Positions 1 to 6,836 of a DNA stretch of 64,000 bases are shown one piece after another. The translations under genes were made by a program, and so were the position numbers. The stretch's first letter is position 1. Every line of letters begins with the position of its first letter. Source of the DNA: Burkholderiales bacterium (GTDB lineage Bacteria > Pseudomonadota > Gammaproteobacteria > Burkholderiales > UBA6910); NCBI GenBank assembly GCA_026005015.1, contig BPKG01000004.1, positions 1 to 64,000 of the forward strand, written 5' to 3'. Below the pieces are notes generated by a model. That model did no database searches and had not been told where the DNA came from. It saw only the letters and a program-made list of their open reading frames with translations.

Positions 1-1260
1 AAAGTGCGAGGTAGCGGGATGGAACATAGGCTAAGCGACCTTGCTTGCGAGGTCAACGCGCTTTGCATCGGCGGGCCAGCCGGCGCCTGGCGCAGGATCC
101 ACAGATCGCGATGGCCTTGGATTTTGCGCCAACCCTTCTCGGCTTCCAGATAGCACAGCGCGGCCCAGCGCATGATCATCTCACCGTCGCGCCAGCGCGT
201 GACATGGCGCGCGATCGCCCGCTGCCTCCCGCTCGGATTCTCGATCAGGTTGGTCGAGGCGAGGCAGCGCAGGAGGCGGGGAGTGAGCCCCAGCCGGTTG
301 ACGGTGAACAGCTCCTTAAGCCCCTCCAGCAGGCTCGCCGCGGCTTGCGGGTGCTCGCGCTTGAGCCACAGCGCCTGTTGCTTGAGCTTGGCGATGCCCT
401 CCTTGGGGGCGAGCTTGAAAGCCGCATTCAGGGTGGCCTTGAGTTGGGGCTTGAGCGAGTCGGGGAGGTAGTCGAGCACGTTCTTGAGCTTGTGCACGCG
501 GCAGCGCTGCATCAAGGCGCGCTCGCCGAAAGTGCGCTCGATGACGGCCCAAAGCGCCTTCGAGCCATCGATGATGAACAGCCGCCTGCGCTCCGGCGAG
601 AGCCCGCGCCTGACCAGATCGGCGAGCAGGTCCGTGACCACGGTCGCGTTCTCGCTGGCCCCGAGGGTGAGCCCCAGCAGGTGTTTATCCCCGCTGGCTC
701 CCACGCCGATCGCCACCACCACGCTCTGCCCGGCCATCACGATGCCGTCGATGGACACAGCGAGAATCTCCAGCGCGTCGAAGCGGCGCGCCATCAGCCC
801 TTCGAGCAGTCTTGCCCCCGCGGCGATGAGCTTGCGCGAGAGCTGGCTACGCGACACCCCGACGCTCTTCGCCATCTTCGGCAGCACGGTAGCGTAGCGG
901 CGGGTGGATACGCCCGCGAGCAGGATCTCGCTCATCCTCGCCGCCGCCTGGGGATTGCGCCGCATCGCTTCATACGCCGGAATCGCCACCTCGCGCCCCC
1001 GAGGGCCCCGGGTGCGAAGCCGGGGCCGCTCGACCCGAAGCTGCCGCTCCAGCAGCTCGACCCGCCCCGCCTGCCGCCCGTGCCACACGATCTCGCGCTC
1101 CACCTCTCGTCCCTGGCTCTTCGGCCCCGCCACCGCCTAGGCCGAGAGCGTGAGCAGCCACTCGATGAGCGCCTGGCCTGCCTCGGCGATCGAGCACCTG
1201 CGGGAAAGCTTTGCCGCCCACTCTCGCGCGGCCCGGACGTTTCGTGTTACGTTTGCTCAT
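1..1260 (-). pseudogene. IS256-family (mutator-type) transposase, damaged at 5' end and cut by window edge
   Basis: A continuous minus-strand frame runs from about 1136 to base 1 without a stop and encodes a DDE transposase: the first Asp in VSIDGIVMAGQ, the second in FIIDGSKALW, then VHKLKNVLDYLP and the Glu in STNLIENPSG, the usual IS256-family arrangement. The natural start looks like the ATG at 1260 (AAGGAG 8-13 bases upstream, protein start MSKRNTKRPGRAR), but that frame shifts by one base near 1220 and an amber TAG sits at 1137-1139 in the main frame. A GTG at 1133 could restart a shortened protein. The 3' end lies beyond the window. The family is seen directly; loss of function is inferred and would be wrong if the lesions are sequencing errors. 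Confidence 0.8.
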
Positions 1261-1372
1261 GGCGGTTCTCCTTTCGTGAGCTTCAGGTTTTGGCGAACTC
1301 GACTCTCTCGAATCCACCGGGGAACCGCCACCCCTCAACTTTCAACTACGGCTGGGACACCCCCTGTTACGA
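1..1372. mobile_element. Partial IS256-like insertion sequence
   Basis: This is the transposase gene plus about 110 bases upstream of its ATG. The outer end cannot be fixed without the other terminus, but GGGGTGTCCCAGCCG read on the minus strand near 1356-1370 is a plausible terminal sequence, since the unrelated cassette-like genes begin immediately after it. No target duplication can be checked because the other end lies outside the window. Confidence 0.45.
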
Positions 1373-1386
1373 TATGCTTACTTGGT

Positions 1387-1629
1387 ATGACAGCCTACCG
1401 GTTCACCGAATACTTTGAGAGGGAGGTTCTCCGGAAGCGGCCGTATCTGAAAAAGGAATGGTGCATTCGAGTTGTCGAGAACCCAGTTCGTTCAGAGCCT
1501 CAGGAGCACAACCGCTATCGATTCTGGGCCATCTGCCCTGAGCTTGGCGGCCGCTACTTGCGGGTGGTCACGCTGGGGGATAAGGTCACAATCCACAATG
1601 CTTTTCCGGACAGAGGTTTCAAGCCATGA
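1387..1629 (+). CDS. Small DUF4258-like protein, putative toxin partner of the DUF2283 gene
   Basis: An 80-residue basic protein (MTAYRFTEYFEREVLRKR...), with a WCIRVVENP segment followed by RYRFWAICPELGGRYLRVVTLGDKVTIHNAFPDR. The short alpha-beta layout and terminal region resemble DUF4258 proteins, which commonly sit next to DUF2283 genes. The stop overlaps the next start by four bases (ATGA), so the two are translationally coupled. The longer open frame upstream runs back into the insertion sequence and is not used; the ATG at 1387 is chosen because similarity to the family begins there. Together with the attC site downstream it forms a mobile two-gene cassette. Toxin activity is inferred from the pairing, not visible in the sequence. 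Confidence 0.6.
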   Translation: MTAYRFTEYFEREVLRKRPYLKKEWCIRVVENPVRSEPQEHNRYRFWAICPELGGRYLRVVTLGDKVTIHNAFPDRGFKP

Positions 1630-1844
1630 AGCTTAGCTACTACGCCGATACCGATTCCCTATATATCGACCTCTCAGAACAACCGAGTGCTGAGAGCCGA
1701 GAAATTTCCGAAGGGGTTGTGCTGGACTATGACGCCAATGGGAACCTTGTAGGCATCGACATCGATAATGCGAGCAAAAAGGTCCAGCTTCAACAACTGA
1801 TCCTGAACAAGCTCCCGTCCCAGGTAAAAACCGTTGCCGCTTAA
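1626..1844 (+). CDS. DUF2283 domain protein
   Basis: A 72-residue acidic protein: MKLSYYADTDSLYIDLSEQP, then EISEGVVLDYDANGNLVGIDIDNAS. This is the complete DUF2283 pattern (a Y-x-D-x-D-xLYI start and a D-x-x-GxxVGI(D/E) core). Members are small and usually encoded beside a DUF4258 or similar small gene, as here. Function is unknown; an antitoxin-like role is a reasonable guess from size, charge and partner. Its TAA stop (1842-1844) lies inside the first core site of the attC recombination site, the usual layout in integron cassettes. Confidence 0.8.
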   Translation: MKLSYYADTDSLYIDLSEQPSAESREISEGVVLDYDANGNLVGIDIDNASKKVQLQQLILNKLPSQVKTVAA

Positions 1845-1899
1845 CAAGGCGCTGCACTCGGACGCGCTAAAGCGCGCCGGTGAGCTTGGATCGTTATGT
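1839..1899 (+). other. attC: Integron attC recombination site (59-base element)
   Basis: The left core GCTTAAC (1839-1845) fits RYYYAAC and the right core GTTATGT (1893-1899) is close to GTTRRRY. Between them are imperfect inverted arms: GCTGCACTCGGACGCG (1851-1866) pairs with the complement of CGCGCCGGTGAGC (1873-1885) with three unpaired bases on one side, around a short loop. This is the folded shape of attC sites, including the extrahelical bases that set strand choice. Length (61 bases) and position over the stop codon of the preceding small gene also fit. No integrase gene is present in the window. Confidence 0.75.
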
Positions 1900-1957
1900 G
1901 CCATTCACGACGCCGCGCGGTTGTGGCAAGGTAGCAGGGCCTCGGGAGCCCTAAATT

Positions 1958-2143
1958 ATGTCAACGGTTAAGGAAGAACTTACTCGCTTGATTCAAGAGC
2001 AGCCGGACGATAGTTCGCGGGAGGAAATCGTGCGCGAGCTAGCGTTTCATGTCATGGTCGAGCGCGGTCTTGCCGATTCGGACGCGCAGCGCACTGTCTC
2101 GAACGAGGAGATGGGGCGCCGCATCCGCTCATGGCAACAATAG
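1958..2143 (+). CDS. Antitoxin of a ParE/RelE-type module
   Basis: A 61-residue acidic protein starting MSTVKEELTRLIQEQPDDSSREEIVRELAFHVMV and ending in a short basic tail (RRIRSWQQ). The pattern VKEEL-x-x-L-I-x-x-x-PDD is that of small antitoxins encoded just ahead of ParE-type toxins. The ATG follows the attC core by about 58 bases, with no strong ribosome site. Its 3' end overlaps the downstream ParE-like gene by 13 bases, the usual antitoxin-first layout. It is probably intact although its toxin is not. Confidence 0.65.
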   Translation: MSTVKEELTRLIQEQPDDSSREEIVRELAFHVMVERGLADSDAQRTVSNEEMGRRIRSWQQ

Positions 2144-2424
2144 CGTGGACCGAAGAAGCCCAGCGTTGGCTCGAGGATATCTTCGAGTACATCGCCCTGG
2201 ACAACCCGGAAGCCGCCGCGCGTACTGTCCAGGGGATTTATGAGCGGGCGCAGATTCTCGCCAGTCACCCAGAAATTGGGCACCGATACCTTGTTTCTTA
2301 GCGACACGTCCGAATTTTGCTCTATGGGCATTACCGCATCGCATACCTCGTGAAGGACGATGGAAACATCGACATCCTGGGCGTCTTCCACGGCTCGCTC
2401 GATATCACGAAGTATCAACTTTGA
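2131..2424 (+). pseudogene. ParE/RelE-type toxin with internal amber stop
   Basis: Reading from the ATG at 2131 gives IAWTEEAQRWLEDIFEYIA, then AARTVQGIYERAQILASHPEIGHRYLVS, a TAG at 2299-2301, then RHVRILLYGHYRIAYLVKDD and a normal ParE-like end (HGSLDITKYQL) at a TGA at 2422-2424. The same frame continues on both sides of the stop, so a single base change split a full-length toxin of about 97 residues. The conserved C-terminal strand (RILLYGHYRIAY) would be lost, so the toxin should be inactive unless the stop is read through. Loss of the toxin next to an intact antitoxin is a common decay route for such modules. Confidence 0.75.
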
Positions 2425-2637
2425 AGTCAAAAATCTAATCAATGAAGCAGAGTCTCTGCCGGTGGAAGAACGGGCTATGGTGGTCGACTCGCTTCTTCGC
2501 AGCTTGAATCCGCCGGAGTCGGAAATCGATAAGAAATGGGCGGCGGTTGCCCAGAGACGCCTGAAAGAAATTCGGTCAGGGGCTGTTGAGGCCATCCGGG
2601 GGAGCGGGTTTTTGAGAAGAAGAGGATGGGATCCTGA
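2414..2637 (+). pseudogene. Remnant of an addiction-module antitoxin (PF09720 type)
   Basis: The frame INFEVKNLINEAESLP-VEERAMVVDSLLRSLNPPESEIDKKWAAVAQRRLKEIRSGAVEAI is the classic putative addiction-module component family. No start codon is present: the codon where an ATG is expected is ATC, shared with the ParE 3' end. After AVEAI the frame is lost near 2594-2600; restoring one C gives P-G-E-R-V-F-E-K and a stop at 2635-2637. It is therefore an orphan fragment fused head-on to the ParE remnant, with no companion toxin. Family assignment is firm; expression is unlikely. Confidence 0.7.
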
Positions 2638-2687
2638 TTGTGGCTGTAATGCATTTCTAGTTCGACTTCACCAGCGCCGGCGCTCCA

Positions 2688-3044
2688 ATGGAGAACCGCG
2701 CGTACGTTTCTCTGGACACCGGCAGGATCTACCGGATTTCGGAACTGAACCCGGTTGAGGAAAGCGAGATCCCGGATGATCTGCAAATGCCGGCTCGCTA
2801 CCTCGAGATACCGCACAAGAGCGACTTGGATCTGGGGCGCCGGTTTGTCCTCCGTTTCGTCAGGGAGCAGCTCCCTCATCGATACAAGCATGTCCAAAAA
2901 ATCTTCCGCCACCGGGGAACGTACCGGCGCTTGAAGGGACTCCTGGCCGCGGGAGGTTGTCTTGAGCGATGGTGTGCATTCCAAGCCGAGGCGACCGAGC
3001 GCTCAAGGAGTGGTGCCGGGAGAATGACATCCACCTGATCGAAC
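2688..3044 (+). pseudogene. UPF0158-like protein, frameshifted near C-terminus
   Basis: MENRAYVSLDTGRIYRISEL followed by PARYLEIPHKSDLDLGRRFVLRFVREQLP and RHRGTYRRLKGLL is the pattern of UPF0158-type proteins of unknown function. At about 2998-3003 the frame breaks: AFQAEATER should continue as ALKEWCRENDIHLIE, which is found in another frame. A TAG lies just upstream of the ATG in the same frame, so the gene may originally have begun earlier. No role can be assigned. The gene sits in the decayed cassette-like island and has no intact neighbour. Confidence 0.55.
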
Positions 3045-3190
3045 GCGACCGGCAACAGTCGGCCTCGCATGGCGCTAGAGCCGGCGCCGTGCGCGGTGGC
3101 ATCGTGGCGCATGCGGCGCGACTCAACGCCAAACGTCGAGCTGTTTTTTTTGCGTCCTTGTTGCTCAATGACGAACTCAAGCGCCGCTGC

Positions 3191-3212
3191 GGTGCGCTGA
3201 AGCGCACCCTAC
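3191..3212. repeat. Half copy of the GTAGGGTGCGC repeat
   Basis: GGTGCGCTGAAGCGCACC followed by CTAC is one half of the palindromic repeat family found at 3700, 51419, 56043-56447 and 58261. It lies directly against the 5' side of the HNH gene fragment and marks a junction. Confidence 0.6.
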
Positions 3213-3664
3213 AACTACACGCGGGTCTTCATTCGCGACGGTTTCATCGATCGATACGCCGGCCAGAAGCGCTCGTGTTTCTACCTGTGCTGCGCATGAT
3301 CTCCTGGGACTTGCCAGAGAAGTTCCCCTATCATCCCAACTGGAAGACCCACGTCACCCATCCGGCGTACTGGGAAATTGAGGCAACGATCGATCACGTC
3401 GTTCCCGTGACTCGGGGCGGCGCCGAGGAACCCGCGAACTGGGTTACCGCCTCGATGGCTCGCAATTACGCCAAGATGAACAGGACTTTGGCCGAACTGG
3501 GTTGGGAACTGCACCCTCCAGGAGACTTTGCCGCCCGGGACGGGCCGCTGTCCTGGTGTATCGATTACGGGAATCGTCATCCCGAAGCCGTCGCCGATTC
3601 CGCGTTACGGCAGTGGACGCGGGCGGGTTCAACCGCTCTGGCCGAACTTCGTCGCGCCGTCTAG
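3213..3664 (+). pseudogene. HNH endonuclease fragment, frameshifted
   Basis: The C-terminal half reads LVFLPVLRMISWDLPEKFPYHPNW, then AYWEIEATIDHVVPVTRGGAEEPANWVTASMARNYAKMN, an HNH nuclease core (IDHVVPV-x-x-GG-x-x-x-x-x-NW and a later N). The N-terminal part, YTRVFIRDGFIDRYAGQ, lies in a different frame, with the shift near 3267, and no start codon is evident because a repeat copy abuts it. HNH proteins of this kind are short DNA nucleases found near mobile DNA. A shortened protein could start at the ATG at 3297 and keep the HNH core, so residual activity cannot be excluded. Confidence 0.6.
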
Positions 3665-3699
3665 AACCCCGCTGGAGCCGTCGCGCCCACCCAAATCGC

Positions 3700-3800
3700 G
3701 TAGGGTGCGTGGAGCGAAGCCTGCCTGCGCCGCACGGGTCGCGGCAGGCAGGCGCAACGCACCGCGTCGGCCTTTGGAGGGTGCGCTGAAGCGCACCCTG
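3700..3800. repeat. GTAGGGTGCGC palindromic repeat, degenerate copy
   Basis: It opens with GTAGGGTGCGTGGAGCGAAG, has an internal inverted repeat (GCCTGCCTGCGCC / GGCAGGCAGGCGC) and ends with GGTGCGCTGAAGCGCACC. It fills the gap between the HNH fragment and the old-yellow-enzyme gene. It belongs to the same family as the copies near 56 kb. Confidence 0.6.
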
Positions 3801-3891
3801 CTGCTTGCAGCAGTCGCCCCCGCGTGACCCCAGGCCGGTCGCTAAGCGGCGAAATGGTCCGCGAAAGCGCGGAGCGGGAATCGTATCGCCT

Positions 3892-5008
3892 CTACCCCCG
3901 CGCCGCTTCCCGTTCGGCGAAGGTGTCGTTGCGTACCCAGGGACGGCAGCGCAGGTACTGGCTGGGGTAGTGAACCGTCGCGCCCAGCTCGGCGGCGGCG
4001 TGCCAGGCCCAGCGCGGGTCGTAGAGCATTCCTCGCGCCAGCGCTACCATGTCCGCCTTGCCTTCGGCCACGATCGCCTCGGCGTGGCGGGGCTCGGTGA
4101 TCATGCCGATGGCCACGGTGGTGAGGCCGGTCGCGCGTCGGACCGCCTCGGCGAAGGGCACCTGGTAGCCGGGGTAGGTCTTGATGACCTGATTCTTGAC
4201 TAACCCGCCGCTGGAGACGTCGATCCAGTCACAACCCAGTGCTTTGAGGGCGCGGGCAAACTCCAGGGTGTCCGGCAGCTCCCAACCGCCCTCGGCCCAG
4301 TCGGTGGCCGACACCCGCACGCCCAGGGGCCTGTCCTCGGGCCATGCCGAGCGCACGGCGGCGAAGACCTCCAGGGGAAAGCGCATGCGATTCTCCAGGG
4401 AGCCCCCGTAGCGGTCAGTGCGGCGGTTGGAGAGAGGGGACAGGAACTGGTGCAGCAGGTAGCCGTGGGCGCAATGCAGCTCCAGGGCGTCGAAGCCGAT
4501 CCGGGCTGCCCGCCGGGCTGAGGCGACGAAAGCGTCGCGGATCGCCTCGATTTCCTCCATCGTGAGGGCGCGGGGCACAGCGGCGCCCTCGCCGGACGCC
4601 ACGGCTGACGGGGCCACCGGCTCCCAACCCCCTTCCTCCGGCGTGAGCTGCCGACGTCCCTCCCAGGGCGGGAGGGTGGAGGCCTTGCGGCCGGCGTGGG
4701 CCAATTGGATCCCGATCCGGGCGTGTCCGTAGCGCCGGCAGAAATCCACCACCCGCTTCAAGGCCCGTTCGTTCTCGTCCGAGTATAGGCCCAGGCAGTA
4801 GGGCGTGATGCGACCGCGGGGTTCCACGTCCGTCATCTCCACCATGAGGAGCCCCACTCCCGAGACGGCGAATTGCCCCAGGTGCATGAGGTGCCAGTCG
4901 GTGGCGCAGCCCTCGACGGCCGAGTACTGGCACATGGGCGAGACCATGATGCGGTTGTCCAGGACGGTCTGGCGCAGGCGTAGCGGCTGAAAAAAGACGG
5001 CTGCTCAT
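3892..5008 (-). pseudogene. Old yellow enzyme family NADH:flavin oxidoreductase (YqjM-like), one frameshift
   Basis: An FMN-dependent ene-reductase of the YqjM/xenobiotic reductase type that reduces activated C=C bonds with NAD(P)H. It shows VSPMCQYSA at the N-terminus, the FMN/substrate region ELHCAHGYLLHQFLSPLSNRRTDRYGG, and a C-terminal ARGMLYDPRWAWHAA. The natural start is the ATG at 5008 (MSSRLF), but a run of six A on the plus strand (4990-4995) puts the first residues out of frame; removing one base gives a normal QPLRLRQTVLDNRIMVSPM join and a 371-residue protein of usual length. The lesion is in a homopolymer, so it may be a sequencing error. The gene is divergent from the transporter locus and is not obviously part of it. 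Confidence 0.8.
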
Positions 5009-5189
5009 CGGGGGTCCCTTCGATAACGGACGCTTGGGAACAGGCAATCGCGCGACATAAGGATATCCCATAGGCGGATAATGATGTAAGCGGTTGCATA
5101 AAGCTCCCGCTTCGTATAAAGTGCCTCTCAGGCTCCGAAAAAGACCGCATGAAACGGGCCTGTGCACCTATCGAACCAGAGGAGACGAT

Positions 5190-6165
5190 ATGATGAACCG
5201 CACTCAGCTTATCAGCCCCTTTGTCGCGGCGGCGTTGGTCGTGACGGCGGGCGCCGCAGGGTGGCCCGTGGTCCACGCCGAGGAAAAGTATCCGTCGCGC
5301 CCGGTGGAAATCGTGGTACCTTGGGGCCCGGGCGGCGGCGCCGATCAGGTGGCGCGCCAGGCGGGCAAGATCCTGGAGGAAGTGCTCAAGGTTTCCTTTC
5401 CGGTGGTGAATGTCCCTGGGGCTACTGGGCAGACCGGTCTGACCAAGATGCTGACAGCTCCGGCGGACGGCTATACGATTTCCATCATGACTGGGGACAC
5501 GTTCAGCTTGCTTGGCAGCGGGGCCAAGCTCAACTGGAGCCTCAATGATTTCGTGCCGGTGGCCATCATGATCCGCCAGCCGTCGGCGTTTTTCGTTGCC
5601 GAGAACGGTCCGATCAAGAACTGGAACGACCTGGTGAACGAGGCCAAGAAACGGCCCGCTCAAGGTGGCAGTGACCGGCTTCGGCAGCCCGGACGACATC
5701 CACGTCAATTACTTCAAGAGCAAGGGCATTAACCTGGTCTCGGTGCCCTTCGCTAAGCCTGGCGAGCGCTACAGCTCCATTCTCGGCGGCCACGCAGACG
5801 TGCTGTACGAGCAACTGGGAGACGTGAAGAGCTTTCTCGAAGGCAAGCAGATGCGGCCGGTCGTCGTTTTCGATTCCAAGCGCTTCCCTGCGTTTGCCGA
5901 CGTGCCAAGCTCGGCCGAGCTTGGCTATCCCATCAGCATTTACCAGTTCCGCATGTTCATCGTCAAAGCGGGCACCGATCCCCAGAAAATCAAGGTGCTC
6001 TCGGATGCGCTCGCCAAGGTGGCGGCTGACCCGGGTTACAAGGCCTACCTGAAAGACCAGTATGCCCTCGAGGACAGCTATATTCCGTCCGCGGGCGCCC
6101 AGAAGTTCCTGGAAACCGAGCTCAATAACATGAAGAAATTCGCTGCTGAAGCCGGGATGAAGTAG
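5190..6165 (+). pseudogene. tctC: TctC-family periplasmic solute-binding protein of a TTT transporter, one frameshift
   Basis: A secreted binding protein with a signal peptide (ISPFVAAALVVTAGAAGWPVVHA), then the family start YPSRPVEIVVPWGPGGGADQVAR. After EAKKRP the frame breaks at CCC (5655-5657); dropping one C continues LKVAVTGFGSPDDIHVNYF and ends EAGMK, giving 324 residues, exactly the family length. GGAGACG lies just before the ATG at 5190. It would bind the substrate for the TctB/TctA membrane pair downstream; the neighbouring sauS and sauT suggest sulfoacetate. The homopolymer lesion is as likely a sequencing error as a true mutation, since the rest of the operon is intact. Confidence 0.85.
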
Positions 6166-6182
6166 AAAGCCGTTCCCCCGAG

Positions 6183-6206
6183 GGCCGGTGTCCGGAGATG
6201 CCGGCC
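6183..6206 (+). promoter_or_regulatory. Intercistronic hairpin between tctC and tctB
   Basis: GGCCGG (6183-6188) pairs with CCGGCC (6201-6206) around 12 bases, with no T-run after it. Such hairpins after binding-protein genes often protect the 3' end of the upstream message, allowing more binding protein than membrane subunits. The role here is inferred. Confidence 0.4.
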
Positions 6207-6260
6207 TTCGTATTCCATAGCCCGCCGGAAGTGGGCAGGGGGAGCGAAGGAGGAGCGAAA

Positions 6261-6824
6261 ATGATCGTCGAGCGGCTCAAGCGAGCGCTTCCCTACGGGG
6301 TAGTGCTGACGGCGGGTTTTTATCTATTCCACGTTGCCAACCGGATCGAGTATTTCGCGCCGCCCGGCCGGATTGGTCCGGACGCCTGGCCCAAGATCGT
6401 GATCTGGCTTCTAGTGGCAGCGAGCGTCTACGGGATCATCCGAGCGCTGACCCGCCCTGGTGCCGAACCCCTTCCCGAGAAGGAAATTGTGGAAGCGCCT
6501 GTAGGGGATCCTCATCCGACGCTCGACGCCGGGTCGGCGGAGAAAACCTATCCGGGGCTGCTCCTCATGGGGGTGCTCGCCACCCTCGCCTATGTGGCCC
6601 TGGTGCCCACGCTGGGCTTCTTTCTCGCCACGAGCAGCTATCTGATCGCCTTCATGGTCATCGGCCGCTACCGGAATTGGGCGGTCATCTTTTCCACTGG
6701 CATCATCGGATCGTTGTTGATGATGTTCTTTTTCATGCGAGTGGTCTACATCTCCCTGCCGATCGGAACAGAGCCGTTCTCGGCGGTCACGCTTTTCCTG
6801 ATGAAGCTGATGGGCATCAAGTGA
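6261..6824 (+). CDS. tctB: TctB-family small membrane subunit of TTT transporter
   Basis: A 187-residue inner-membrane protein with about four hydrophobic segments: residues 12-25, a second ending near 60, and two in the C-terminal half (LLLMGVLATLAYVALVPTLGFF and the MVIGRY to MFFFMRVVYI region). The pattern YVALVPTLGFFLAT is typical of TctB. The ATG at 6261 is preferred over one 63 bases upstream because AAGGAGG precedes it at 6247-6253. It works with TctA to carry the substrate delivered by TctC across the membrane using an ion gradient. The stop is 12 bases before tctA. Confidence 0.9.
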   Translation: MIVERLKRALPYGVVLTAGFYLFHVANRIEYFAPPGRIGPDAWPKIVIWLLVAASVYGIIRALTRPGAEPLPEKEIVEAPVGDPHPTLDAGSAEKTYPGLLLMGVLATLAYVALVPTLGFFLATSSYLIAFMVIGRYRNWAVIFSTGIIGSLLMMFFFMRVVYISLPIGTEPFSAVTLFLMKLMGIK

Positions 6825-6836
6825 CGAGGTGACGAC

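Noticed and set aside
45-1418. Plus-strand frame of 457 codons across the insertion sequence
   Set aside because: The minus strand carries an unmistakable DDE transposase over the same bases.
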